From NCBI GenBank assembly GCA_033398695.1, contig CM065805.1:166385787-166449786 (forward strand): DNA of 64,000 bases, read 5' to 3'. Shown here in pieces: positions 13,001 through 23,289 of this stretch; position 1 is the first letter of the stretch; the number at the start of each line of letters is the position of its first letter. This DNA comes from Orobanche coerulescens (taxonomy: Eukaryota; Streptophyta; Magnoliopsida; Lamiales; Orobanchaceae). The notes under the pieces were generated by a model that was not told where the DNA came from, ran no database searches, and saw nothing but the letters and a program-made list of their open reading frames with translations. The translations under genes were made by a program, and so were the position numbers.

Positions 13001-14697
13001 TCCTTGAACTGCTTTTTTTTTAATTTCTTTCTAGAAATCAATCATTAAGATTCTTGATCACCGTGCCTATGCTAAAACAATGTTTTACTGAGGGCTTAAC
13101 TTACAAATGGGACAGTTCGATATAGTTATACTCTCTCCGTCCCACTTGAATATTCGATATAGTTATACTCTCTCCGTCCCACTTGAATAGTCTATTTTAG
13201 TTAAGATACAACTTTTTAATTTTGGTCATTTTGACGAAGGTACAACTCGTTTTAAACCATATATTCTCACTTTTTCTTAATTTTCTCAATCAACTAATAT
13301 GTACTCACTCCGTCCCGCCCAAAGGTTTACATTTCTATCAAAAAGTAGTCCCTTTAGTAAGTTTACATATATCACTTTTTACAATCAAATCAAACAATTA
13401 CTTTTTACTTTTTAATCTCCACCACTCATTCATCATCAATACTTTTTACCTTTTAATCTCCACCACACATTTAACCATCATTACTTATACCAATCATTAC
13501 CTAAAATACACCAAATATACACCCTCTGTCAACCTTTGGCTGGGACAGAGGGAGTAATTTATATAACAAAAACCATCGATTTTAAGAAATATTATACAAA
13601 ATTTAATTAGCTATTATTTGAAAGTAGACTCTTCTACTGGGACCAGTGTCTTAAGTTGCGTCGAATCGCACGGGACACAACGTGCTGTTGCGCGCCTCAT
13701 GGAGAAAACGCGATAAAGCGCACCCAGAATAGCGTCTGGAACAAAACCTGCCCGCCTTTGCTGATGTGGCACGATATCGGGCCCTATACTTAAAAAATGC
13801 GCGCTATCGGGCTACCAGAACCAAGACGCTATTGCCAATGCAACCGCTATTTAAAATACTGATTGAGACAGAATCATGTTTTGAGAATCGACTTGGGCTA
13901 CCGGAACCAAGGCGCTATTGCCAATGCTACCGCTATTTAAAATAGTGATTGAGACAAAATCATGTTTTGAGAATCGACTTTTCAAGTGGGACAGAGGGGG
14001 TATATTTTATTATCGTTATTTTATTTGTATTCTTTTTCCTGTCGCAGGTAGTCCTCAACTACTGGCAAAGGCATGATATTAAAGGGGCCCTTAATGCAAT
14101 CAGCCAAATGGGTGATCACAGTGTGAGTAGTAATATATTAATCATTCCCTGACTGTGGATTAAAAAAGGCTTGCTTCTTATTTTTCTGATAGTAGTGCAA
14201 AGAAAATTCTGTAATCTCACCTTGTCATTTTTAATGCTATTAAGTGGGTTCTCATATCTTCTTATTGTTGCACATATGGCAGGTGCTTGCTGATGTAATG
14301 ACCCTTTTGGCAGAAAAAAATGATATGGTCACATTAGATGTTTGTTCATGTCTTCTGCCACTCCTGACAGGACTTGTTGGAAGTGATGTGGATAGGTAAA
14401 TAGATCTCCCTTATTCGTTGGCACTTCTTAAAATTGGATCTTCTTTACCTCATCCAATGGAGGCTGGACATTGTGCCCTGGGGGGATACCTACCTCAAAA
14501 CAATTGATTTTCTTTTAGCAAAGCAGGGGCGCTATTGGTGAAAATAATCAATGAATTGCATATATTTGAATATATTTCACGCAGACAATACTGCCCAATT
14601 AACTTCTTGTTAAATGTTATTTATGTAACGATCATTGACGGTTTCAAAGCTTGATTCATGTTAGCCGACCCCAAATCATTTGAGACTAAGGCTTAGA

Positions 14698-14737
<40 letters not shown>

Positions 14738-15886
14738 ATCTTATATAGATCTTTAGCTGATGTAAATATTATTTGAATGGAAGATTCTGCAGACACAATA
14801 AATAAATAACAAAATTAAATTTATTCTAGCTATTTATGGAAAGAAAACGGTTTTTGGTCTTTATGATTTACATTGAAGAAAAAGTAAGTTTTTTTTAATC
14901 AAGTCGAATTTCACTTCCTCCTTGGTGTTGTGAATCATCCATCTCTCTGAATGATGCATGTCCTTATATCATCGTATGACCTGATCCTTGGAGCCTCCTT
15001 TAAGACTCAAAATTGTTTCTCTCATCCATCATGGTTTTGCTAGAGGTGGTGTGATATCTTTGTTTGGGGTGTACATATGTATAAAATCTTTAGACGGACT
15101 ATTTGACAGTCGCCTAGTTGTTATCGTCTTATGATTCATAAGCAGCAACAAACAACTGCAGTTGCTGTTGTTAAATATGATGAACTGTTTTTCTCTAGGC
15201 ATAAAGATATTGCACTTGATATGCTTCTGAAACTGGTCAGAGTGTTTGGCTCTGTGATCTATTCTGCACTATCAGCACCATCATCTGTTGGTGTAGACAT
15301 TGAGGCAGAACAAAGGTTTGTCGTCTTCTTTCCTTCAACATTATTGCCCATAATTTTAATTATATATTGCAATTATACTTGTTACTACTACCACTATTGC
15401 TACTATTATTAGTAATAATATTGTTTTGTAAAATAATATAATTGGAAGATATACACATTCACTTCTGTTGTCTCCAGGTTGGACCGGTGCAATCAATGCT
15501 ACGTGGAACTTGAGAAAGTAAAATGCTGCCTGCCTGTCCTTTCCAGGTACGTGTTTCTCTTAGAGTTGTCAAAACCAGGCCGGACTGGTGACAGGTCTGG
15601 GCTTCTTCGTCCCAATGGGCTGGACTGGTACGGTTCAATTATTTCTTCACCCATGGGTTCGGCGTCGGCCAAATGCACCCCGAATGAATTTTGGCCTGTC
15701 CTTTTTTTTGGTTCCTTCGGCTCGGAACTGGCCCGGTCCATCGACAGCTCTAGTTTCTCATGATGATACTGCTTTCTTTACCTTGTCGAAAGTGGCCAAT
15801 TTGTATTTACTTCATTTTGCAGAAGGGGAGGTTCCATTGCCAAGTCCGCGCATGAACTGAATCTGGCACTTCAGGATGTTTCATGA
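3185..15886 (+). CDS. KTN80: Katanin p80 WD40-repeat regulatory subunit (KTN80), 18 exons
   Basis: Exons read by eye, all with GT-AG introns: 3185-3218, 4438-4568, 4899-5016, 5098-5324, 5749-5851, 6301-6371, 6573-6647, 6735-6878, 6981-7206, 7383-7907, 10234-10296, 10389-10486, 11466-11591, 14048-14122, 14283-14395, 15199-15315, 15478-15546, 15823-15886. They sum to 2379 nt, giving 792 residues plus stop in one continuous frame. The N-terminal ~300 residues form a WD40 propeller ([44 protein letters not shown]); WDIR is a DWD-type WDxR box. A low-complexity linker is encoded by exons 9-12. Residues from ~606 form the con80 domain ([19 protein letters not shown]). In plants KTN80 binds the AAA ATPase p60 (KTN1) and targets microtubule severing to branch points and crossovers. 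Length is near that of Arabidopsis KTN80s (about 820-840). The start [14 protein letters not shown] matches the family. cDNA is needed to confirm exons 9-11. Confidence 0.93.
3251..3320. repeat. (CT)n and (TA)n microsatellites, KTN80 intron 1
   Basis: An uninterrupted CT tract of about 15 units at 3251-3281 and a TA tract at about 3301-3320, 30-100 bp downstream of the first donor site. Confidence 0.9.
3957..4031. repeat. (ATT)n microsatellite, KTN80 intron 1
   Basis: TTG/TTA triplets grading into an ATT tract of roughly 18-20 units with two interruptions. It generates spurious poly-Leu, poly-Tyr and poly-Asn reading frames on both strands. Confidence 0.92.
7908..10233. other. KTN80 intron 10 (2.3 kb) with possible retroposon tail
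   Basis: Long intron between GAAAAT-T|GT and CAG|AT. No conserved exon was seen inside. At about 8640-8722 the text ends in TGAATACAAGTTATCTGTTCC followed by an A-rich tail, like the 3' end of a plant LINE or SINE copy; no target duplication was identified. Reading frames at 7956-8306 and 9557-9844 have no family resemblance. Confidence 0.5.
11746..12369. mobile_element. hAT-like MITE with AGCGCGCTA-rich ends, KTN80 intron 13
   Basis: Perfect 17-bp terminal inverted repeat CAGTGTTTTAAATAGCG at 11746 and its reverse complement ending at 12369. Flanks TTAATTAT (11738-11745) and TTAATGAT (12370-12377) match at 7 of 8, a hAT-type target duplication. Subterminal zones are packed with TAGCGCGCTA-like words (11755-11890, 12280-12355). 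Non-autonomous; the minus-strand frame at 11959-12165 has no recognisable transposase motif. Confidence 0.75.
13116..13189. repeat. 37-bp exact tandem duplication at a Stowaway end
   Basis: The units 13116-13152 and 13153-13189 are identical and each contains the terminal sequence CTCTCTCCGTCCCACTTGAA, so the outer Stowaway element has two left ends. Confidence 0.85.
13304..13554. mobile_element. Inner Stowaway-like MITE (251 bp)
   Basis: Ends CTCACTCCGTCCCGCCCAAA and, on the opposite strand, CTCCCTCTGTCCCAGCCAAA are flanked by TA on both sides (13302-13303, 13555-13556). The CTCCGTCCC-type terminus is diagnostic of plant mariner-like MITEs. The interior is AT-rich; the 111-residue open frame across it is not a gene. 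Confidence 0.8.
13644..13861. mobile_element. Second copy of the CAGTnTTTTAAATAGCG MITE family
   Basis: The left end CAGTGTCTTAAGTTGCG and right end (reverse) CAGTATTTTAAATAGCG resemble the termini of the 11746-12369 element. Flanks ACTGGGAC and ATTGAGAC agree at 6 of 8. It is nested inside the outer Stowaway. Confidence 0.6.
13809..13980. repeat. 86-bp tandem duplication across a MITE end
   Basis: 13809-13894 and 13895-13980 are the same 86-bp unit with a few substitutions. Each contains the right terminus of the hAT-like MITE (CGCTATTTAAAATA) plus the adjacent host sequence GATTGAGACA..GAATCGACTT. It must postdate that MITE insertion. Confidence 0.85.
14630..14738 (+). mobile_element. Au-SINE-like 3' end with (GTT)n tail, KTN80 intron 15
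   Basis: GTTAGCCGACCCCAAATCAT followed by TTGAGACTAAGGCTTAGATG and about 13 GTT units (14699-14738) matches, from memory, the 3' end of plant Au SINEs, which finish in TTG repeats. The tRNA-like 5' half with A and B boxes is not evident, so it looks 5'-truncated. Confidence 0.5.
15561..15752. mobile_element. hAT-like MITE (192 bp), KTN80 intron 17
   Basis: Terminal inverted repeat TAGAGTTGTC / TAGAGCTGTC, with GG(C/A)CCGG words just inside both ends. Flanks GTTTCTCT (15553-15560) and GTTTCTCA (15753-15760) match at 7 of 8. The element begins only 14 bp after the exon 17 donor and ends 70 bp before the exon 18 acceptor. Reading frames on both strands here are artefacts. Confidence 0.75.
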
Positions 15887-16630
15887 TAACCAATATTTAT
15901 TCATAATATTATACACCAGACGTCGTTCACTACGGTGCCGCTTGAAGGGACTGCAAATTTTGAAACCGTGAAAGTGACATGCATTTGCTAAGTGCTGTGT
16001 AAAATTCATGTTCAGCAGAACTACTGACCGATTCTTTATTTTAACTTCAAAAATACATAGCCGACGGACAATCTGCTCTGCTTACTGCCATCCAACTGGT
16101 AATTGCATGCAAATCCGTTAGCTCTGTTATGTTGCGTTAACCCAAACCTCAACTTGTTATTCTTGAGTGGAGTTGTCGATTGTTTCCCCTCGGAGACGAC
16201 AAGTATCATAGTTTAGTGGGATCTGTACAAGCTTTGGTGTCTCCTATGTAAAATTCTTCTGTATCTTCTTTCGAATGGTGGAAAGTGCTTTAGATGAGAT
16301 GTGAGAGGTTAGAGTGAGTTTTGGGTTTTGTATAAAACTTTAACGGGACAATGTTTGGAGATGCCAAAAGTTGGGCTGTGTTGGAACACTTATTTTACCT
16401 GTTTTTCCTTGTCAGTACTTTATTGTACACCTGTTACCACTAAGAATCACTGGGGATTCCTATTTTTGGCATTTTTTATTTTGTTTATTTGAAATGGCAA
16501 AACTACCAAATTGGTATTTTTTATACGGGCGTACTGCCAGATTGGTATCTTTTGGTTCAGATGCCACAATGTATTTTTTCCTACTCCGAAACGCACATAC
16601 ACCCAAAAATAATGCTGGTGATCCAGCTGT
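15887..16630. other. KTN80 3' UTR and downstream spacer
   Basis: Non-coding sequence after the TGA. A clear poly(A) site could not be fixed. Short frames at 16371-16727 overlap on both strands and show no family resemblance. Confidence 0.4.
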
Positions 16631-16983
16631 TATCATTTTCACCTTCCCAACTCATTTTCATACTCACTATTGTAATTTCCCCCTTCATTCACGCTGCTTG
16701 AATTTGGGAGCGGGAAAAGACGGGTGAAACTTGGGGGTTCCATAAATGGAGGTCGTCGCGTCAATTGGTGGTGCGTGAAGCCAACTGCAGTGGTTTTCGA
16801 GAACTCCTGGAGGAGTGCAAAATGAGTTGGCAATCGCGCACCACTAGTTGACACGACGACCTCTGTTTGTGGAACCCTAGATTGCGCCCCTCTTTTCTTG
16901 GTCCCAAATTCGAGCAACATGAATGAAGGGGGAAATGAAAGGAATTAGTATGAAACTGAGTGGGGAGTGGGGGTAAAATAACC
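16631..16983. repeat. ~350-bp foldback (inverted repeat) element
   Basis: The left arm (16631-16793) and right arm (about 16810-16983) are imperfect reverse complements. Matching blocks include TTTCCCCCTTCATTCA, GAATTTGGGA and GAGGTCGTCG..GTCAA..TGGTGCG. The centre is near 16805. It would fold as one long hairpin and explains the overlapping open frames on both strands. Confidence 0.7.
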
Positions 16984-17098
16984 AAGACTAACTTTGCTTA
17001 AAATTTGAGAGATAAAGGACTTAGTTGGGACAAAAAAAAGATAAAGGACTAAATCGTTATCTGAAATTAAGTTAAGGGACCTCAGGAGCATTTTAGCC
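16984..17098. repeat. Isolated terminus of the 22566-23289 MULE-like family
   Basis: The stretch TAAAGGACTAAATCGTTATC and neighbouring AAGTTAAGGGACCTCAGGAG correspond closely to the right terminal repeat at 23190-23289. No matching left terminus was found at 16.3-16.6 kb, so this is a broken copy abutting the foldback element. Confidence 0.6.
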
Positions 17099-18180
17099 GA
17101 ATAAATATTATTTCCTCCATTTTATTTGAAAATGGTACCTTTCGTCCCAATTGAAAATACTCATTTTCTACGGTTTTACATGTCATTTCTACGGTTTTAT
17201 ATGTGATCTAAAATGTATTCTCAACTAATAAGCAATATATAACTGGAAATTTGGTAACAAAAATGTAGTCTCTTCAAAAGTTACGGAGTATCATTTGAGA
17301 TGTTGAATTATGTGTCAATATATATTTTTAAAATATTATTTTCTTTATAATTTCTACTACCGTATAATTAAAGATATTAATTATTGTACATTTTTCACTA
17401 TCTTTTGCATTTTCTTTTGTGAAATAGGCTCTTTAAAGTATGACCGTTAAGAAAAAAAAAGCAAAAATTGAAAAATCGAGAAAACCAATCTAATCCGAGC
17501 TGCAAAAATAGGTAACCGAATTTTCTTTTGTATATGGAATGATTTATAATTCAATTTTCACCGATGGGAACAATAGATTCAAAGAAATTAATTATGGATC
17601 GAGTATCCTGTTCTCTAAAGTGTAAAGCAACCCACTTGATAATTACTACTATAATGAGTAGCATTATTCTTCTTTTGAATTCCATCATCTCAAGAAAGGA
17701 AAGTTATGGATTATTTCAACCAAAAAATCCTGGAAAGATCACCAATTTGACAGAGTTCGGATTAGATTGGTTTTCTCGATTTTTACAGATGGGTCGAGAC
17801 ACCATGGGTTGCTCCTTAGCACTCCACGATTCAAGATTACCCATCACCAGTAAAGACAGAATAAGATAAGTGGATCGTTGAGTCCGAAGACATGTAGCCC
17901 ATATCCACATCCAATTAGCCAAGAAAGAGTGTCAATGATGAAGAGTTCTTGGGCGAGGAAACAGATCAGTAGTACCATAATAACAGTATTATTACAAGTG
18001 AAGTCAACTATAAGAACTATGCAAAGAAACAGCTTAATATCGCATGTCATTGACGACACTTTTAACGGAGAAACACAACAAACAACACTGCATCCAGAGG
18101 GGCAAACAACAATTCAGATCAACAGCACCAACCCACCATGATTGAACTACTATTATTCCTTATCCCGATTCAAGAAATTC
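17099..18180. other. Intergenic spacer between the convergent genes
   Basis: AT-rich. A Stowaway-like word occurs near 17112 (TTTCCTCCATTTTATTTG) with a possible partner TTACGGAGTA at 17281-17290. Open frames of 68-101 residues at 17564-18141 exist on both strands but have no recognisable domains; part may be alpha-galactosidase 3' UTR. Confidence 0.4.
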
Positions 18181-21100
18181 TCAAGAAACTGGTTTTAGTA
18201 TGTACATCTTGCATGCATGGGAATCCACTGTTGCTGTCATATTCCCAACAAATCTTGGCTTCAGAGTCTTGTGCTGTCAAACATGAGAGATGAAACAGGA
18301 AAAAAAAATCACATTTTAAGGCCAGTTCGTATGTCATATGTTTGATTTAGTGTTGACATTATGCGGCTACCTGTATTTTTAGAATATTTTTTGCTTTTAG
18401 AGGGTACTTTTTGTAATTTTCAAGAGTTACCAGTTTCCTTTTTCACCATTAGTTCATACCTCAATCAAGGGTATGTTTTGTAATTATCTCTGAACAAAAA
18501 AGGATTGATTTAACGTAAACTATATATTTCATTTACCTCCCAAAGGTCTCTTGCGACTACAGAACTGCTATGTGGGATACTGATATCATCCCAATAAGCA
18601 GTAATGGCATTTCGGCCCGGACCTCGGTTTAGCAACACAACTGCTACTTTGTAGTTAGAAAGAGGCCCTGCCCAAACCTATTTATATATTAAAGAAAAAA
18701 AACCAACATGCGATTATATTTTTTATTTTTAAACAAGAAAAATACGGAATGGGACTTTGCATTGCTAGTGACTCTGTTTTTTACCTCCAAATCGCCCTCC
18801 ATTCTGACCTTTTTAGCTTGAACACCTAGTTTATCTGTTCATAAAAATAGATATAGCTAACTCGTAGAATCAGCACAAGATAAGAGAAGTTAATAGCAGA
18901 GAAGTTGGTGATTTTTTTTTTACGCTTATAACCTTGGTTAACGGCGATCACCTCCTTATTTGCTATAATGTCCATTACATATTTAGTTGTGTTTCTCACA
19001 TCACAACCAATGAGAAGGGGAGCCTGAAAAATAACGGGGACACAAGCACGAAAAATAGGTACGATGTATATCCGTTGGTGGTGAAAAGATTTTGCTCGAC
19101 AAATTGTTCTGGGTTAAGAAACACCTTTGAAATCGCCCATATGCTGAAATGGATAATGTATTCGTCTTTCGTCATTCCTCCATTGCCTACCTCAAGCATG
19201 TCAGGATCTGTTAAATTGAGAACCAAACCATTAGATTATGCACGCAATTTTAAAACATTTGAGAAAGTTGGGACCATTTGACATATTCGGAAAGTCGAGG
19301 GGTGTAGATGAAACAAATATTTTGATGACATCAGCAGATTCCATTAGATCAACTAACAGTTGGGTCAAAACGCAAGGCAAAATCAAACCTCAAGGGCGAG
19401 TTTTGTAATTCTCAAAACTAACGGGGGGTTTCGTAAATATCCCGAACCTAAGTGATAGTTTTTGTTGATAAGAATGCTATAGAAGTCGAAAACTCACCAT
19501 TCCAGCCACCGGGTCTTGCATGCTCGGCCCAAACTTCATTCTGGTCTGCTCTAGATATCATGCTGTTGGGTGGAGGTGGGGTGGGGGGGTAGGGGGGATT
19601 CAAAAGAAATATAGTGCTTGAAGTCTCACATAGAAAACAAGTCTCACACATGATGATAAAAGAGATGCTTAATTTGTATACCTATCCCAATTATCAGCTA
19701 TATCATTTGTAGTCCTCCAACTGTTTCCTACATTAAAGCCCCACAAGGCCGGGTGCATATCTCCCCTGTTTCAATGAAAAAAAAAAAAAAAAAGGAATCA
19801 TAATAAACGTGGTGTTGAAAGCACTACAAAATATAGTTGGCATTTATCAATAATATTACAAGGAAACAAGGAGAAACACCATTCACAAAGCGAGAAAAAG
19901 ATGGGGCGGCCGGTCTTCATTAGAGCTGTGGTCATCACAGGATATCTACACACAAGGAGAATAAATTTAGCTCAATAAGAAACAAAAATGTGAAAAATTA
20001 TGATGGTGTTCAAAAAGAATTCACCCCAAATGAATAAATCTTGTTACCTAACGGTTGGTCTTGATCCATCAGTGTTACAGTTGTCATACTTCAAATAATC
20101 TATCCCCTACAGCAGGAAATCCATGTTAACAAGGAAGTTTTAGTTACATTTTTTGTTTCCGTTTCTTTTTCTTTTTTGTATAGGGAAAAGAAAACTCCAC
20201 AATCAACCTTAGGCTCTTTTCTCTTCACCTGATTTTTTGTATAGTGTTACAGTTTTACTGAATAAAACTGATTTTTACTGATTAAAATTGATTTATACTG
20301 ATTCATATTGTATTCTATTATATGAACTTACTACTGATTAGAACTGAATTTTATTGATTGGAATTGTTTTTCCACTTATTAATATTGATTTTCACTGATC
20401 AAAACTATTGTTAATGATTAAAACTTATTTTACTGATAGAAAAGGACAGTGGTTATTGTTTGTCTAATAATGTAAGGTCCGTCTTATACCGCTGCAATTG
20501 ATGGAATCCTTTTGAGATAATCGCTAAAGACTTGCAAACGAAATAAATACACTAAAGACTACAATATACATCTAAATCATAAAAGAACATATTCCTTCGA
20601 TAAGACGTAAAACTAAAAACAACAAAATATGCGTAGAGTTTTTTTTTAACAAAAAAATAATAGATATGGGAGGAGAGGAGTGGATGAGAGGGCATAAGAA
20701 CTAGAGAAATAAATATATGTATAGGTATTATTCTAATTCAGCTCGATGCAAATTCAACTCAACTGAAGCTCGTCCACACTTGATTCAACTGATTATTAAA
20801 CCATAGACTCAAACATAATTTTTTGATGCTCGATAAAAATTCTTCATCATCAACAAATAATCTAGATTGTGTCGGGATCGGTGGCATGAAGATCAAATAT
20901 TGCAATTAACAAAAGGGCTAGAATGTCGCATTACCCAAGAAGCAAAGGTTTCGGCATCTTGTTCTTCATGACCAAGTGAACCCGGCATTTTCTTGCTACA
21001 GGTGAAATATCTGCAAATGAAATTAAGCACTTTACAATACTACCATACAAGAAAAATCACACACATCACCTCAAAAAAAAAAAAAAAAACAATGTACTTA

Positions 21101-22227
21101 AACTAACAAATATGTTAATATTTAATTACCCAGCATCTGAATATATTCCCAACTTAAGTCCCTTGCTGTGAACATAGTCAGCCAATGCCTTAATACCAGA
21201 AGGAAATGTATCATTCTTAGGCACTAGATAACCCTGAAAATTATATTTATCATAACAGAATTATTTATCACGGAATAGTTTGTCCATAAAACGTAGGAAA
21301 CAATGGGAAAAAAAAAACGAACCTTGTCGTCGCGGTTTATTTGAGCCCAGCAATCATCTTAAGAGCAAACATATTAATTTTTTTTTTTCAGTCAGATGAT
21401 ATGCATTATAGTTTACATGTAGAGAACTGTGAGACATTCAAAACTTACCAATGTTGACGAACTTATAACCGATCTTAGCAAGACCAGTCGAGACAAGAGC
21501 ATCGGCTGACGACGAAACAAAAGAACAAACAAGTAATTAAATGCACTAAATATGAGCAAACAAGGCTTGGTCGATTCATTGAAGGCTTTCATGGATTTAT
21601 TGGGAAACAATGAAGCTGAAATTCAAGCTATGTACCGTGGTGTGTGTTTTGTGTATATTTATGTAAAATGAAAAAAAAAACTTCCTCTACAGATTTTTTT
21701 TTCTTCCTAACATTGATTATTTTGTATATATTTTTATTTTTCCAATATTATATATATTCCCTCCGTCCAAACTAGAAGAGTATACTTTCATAATAGAATT
21801 TTAACATCTCATTAAAATTTATATAATATTCCTTAAAAACTAAAAGTTTTTTGTTATATAAATCACAATATCACTTGATTGAAAAAAAAAATTATAACAA
21901 GTGAGAATATGCGATTTTAGAACGAGTCGTACAGTAGTTAAAATAACTAAAAAAAAAATCGTACTTTAACCAAAATAGTGGGAGGAAGTGAGTAGTATTT
22001 TATTTAAAATAAGGAGAAAAAAAACAGAATTTTAAGCATTCATTCCCTAATCTCCCTAATCTGTTAAAAGATAGACGAAGATATGCAAATTTGTGAATGT
22101 AAGTGGGAACAAAGAAATATTAATATATAGTCTTTTACCTGTTTCTTTAATAATTTCTTCATCAATCATACAGTTAAAGTGATTCCAGCTATTCCACCTG
22201 GGAAAAAAGGGTAAGCTAGTTTATGAT

Positions 22228-22258
<31 letters not shown>

Positions 22259-22428
22259 GAACTTGAAAGTTACCCCATTGGAGGAGTGGAGGCAAGGCCA
22301 TTGGCTAGCAGATTGCGTCTGCTCAATCTTTGAGGATTAGCACTACCATGTACCACTATACTCGGCAAGAATAATGTCAGCCATGCCAGTACTACTGCTG
22401 AGGCTGAGGCTGAGGCCGAGGTCTCCAT
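18181..22428 (-). CDS. AGAL: GH27 alpha-galactosidase, secreted, 15 exons
   Basis: Exons in coding order: 22274-22428, 22139-22197, 21449-21505, 21323-21357, 21130-21233, 20935-21010, 20048-20106, 19880-19945, 19682-19765, 19498-19562, 19125-19207, 18933-19023, 18785-18834, 18537-18677, 18181-18273. Total 1218 nt, 405 residues plus stop, one frame, all GT-AG. Residues 1-~28 are a signal peptide with an unusual (SA)n start followed by [15 protein letters not shown]. Then [34 protein letters not shown] (nucleophile Asp ~170), [15 protein letters not shown] (acid/base Asp ~238), [15 protein letters not shown] and a C-terminal beta domain ending in [16 protein letters not shown]. The family hydrolyses terminal alpha-1,6-galactose from raffinose oligosaccharides and galactomannan in the apoplast or vacuole. 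The closest relatives are Arabidopsis AGAL1/AGAL2-type enzymes. Tail-to-tail with KTN80, 2.3 kb apart. No lesion seen. Confidence 0.93.
21757..21992. mobile_element. Stowaway-like MITE in alpha-galactosidase intron 2
   Basis: Ends TTCCCTCCGTCCAAACTA and, on the other strand, CTCACTTCCTCCCACTATTT, both flanked by TA (21755-21756, 21993-21994). About 236 bp, AT-rich, no ORF. Confidence 0.65.
22231..22259. repeat. (GA)n microsatellite, alpha-galactosidase intron 1
   Basis: About 14 uninterrupted GA units, 13-15 bp from the exon 1 donor side of the intron. Confidence 0.92.
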
Positions 22429-22565
22429 ATTTGCGAGCTAGTGCCACACACACAGTACACACACTGGTTATTGAATGATTATATTGTGTAGACGGTAGAG
22501 TGGTACTGGTACAGGGTAAAGAATATTTGTATGGATCATTAAATAGCGACATATTTTACACTAAC
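22429..22565 (-). promoter_or_regulatory. Short 5' flank of the alpha-galactosidase gene
   Basis: Only 137 bp separate the start codon from the MULE-like element. On the coding strand this holds a TATA-like CTATTTAATG (about 22540-22549) and a CA/TG-rich leader. Any upstream control elements would have to lie inside or beyond the transposon. Confidence 0.45.
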
Positions 22566-23289
22566 CTAAAATGCTTCTTTGGTCCCTTAACTTAATTTCA
22601 CATCACAATTTAGTTCTTTATTTTTTTTATCCCAACTAAATTTTAGATAACGATTTAGTTCTTTATTTTTTTATCCCAACTAAATCCTTTATCTTAAAAT
22701 TAGCCTTGGTTATGCTTTTTTTAGTAACGTCGTTAACTGTTAGAAACAAAATATTTCACCCCCTACATTTAAATAAATGTTACAGTTATGCTCTTAAATT
22801 TAAGAGAGATTCGAGTTTCTGAATCTTTTTCTGATATTTTTTTGGTATAATATTCCATTTAAGAATCTTTACCAGTGTCGCCACAAGTCCCACGGCTTAG
22901 CTCAAAAGTTTCACTTTGTACAGGGACCTCTTCAGTCATCACCGAACTTGCCGTCGTCTGTGCAGCCACAACCACCATCTTTCTCTAACAAGGGGGAGGG
23001 CGGGGGGAGAATAAAAAAGACAAAACCCACAACAAAAGCGTGGGCTCCGTGAGAGAGAAGGGGGAGGGAGAGAGGGAGTCTGATTATTAGGTAAGGAAAT
23101 AGACATCAGTAATGTTTAGAGCCACGTGGGTATAAAATTAACTATCTAATTAATTATTGTAACGGAAACCAATAGAAAATGCTAACTTTACTTAAAATTT
23201 GAAAGATAAAGGACTTAATTGGGAGAAAAAAAAATAAAGGACTAAATCGTTATCTAAAATTAAGTTAAGGGACTTCAGAAGTATTTTAG
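22566..23289. mobile_element. MULE-like MITE / Pack-MULE candidate
   Basis: Long terminal inverted repeats of about 90 bp: the left begins CTAAAATGCTTCTTTGGTCC and the right, read in reverse, CTAAAATACTTCTGAAGTCC; both continue CTTAACTTAATTT and GATTTAGT(C/T)CTTTATTTTT. The left repeat is internally duplicated. The middle differs in character, with GC-rich and purine-rich non-transposon-like sequence (22870-23080). Flanks TTACACTAA and TTTACATTA are similar but offset, so a 9-bp duplication is unproven. No transposase. Confidence 0.6.
22859..22978 (-). pseudogene. Possible captured first exon inside the MULE-like element
   Basis: The minus strand has a pyrimidine-rich leader (23080 down to 22980) of the kind seen in plant 5' UTRs, then an ATG at 22978 opening 39 codons (MVVVAAQTTASSVMTEEVPV...). 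A GGTAAAG donor-like site near 22872 would end an exon after about 35 codons. I do not recognise the parent gene. The host element's inverted repeats on both sides make gene capture the simplest reading. Confidence 0.4.

Larger units (their letters stand above)
13131..14000. mobile_element. Outer Stowaway-like MITE hosting two further elements
   Basis: The left terminus CTCTCTCCGTCCCACTTGAA (13131, or 13168 in the duplicated copy) pairs with a right end that reads CCCCCTCTGTCCCACTTGAA on the other strand and stops at 14000. Both ends are flanked by TA (13129-13130, 14001-14002), the Tc1/mariner target duplication. Its inside holds another Stowaway (13304-13554) and a hAT-like MITE (13644-13861). 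Confidence 0.7.

Noticed and set aside
16371..16985. Overlapping frames of 60-118 codons
   Set aside because: They come from the foldback element's inverted arms.
17564..18141. Two + strand frames (101 and 87 codons) and minus-strand frames as a gene between KTN80 and AGAL
   Set aside because: Open on both strands, no family motif, no consistent splice structure; probably spacer or 3' UTR.
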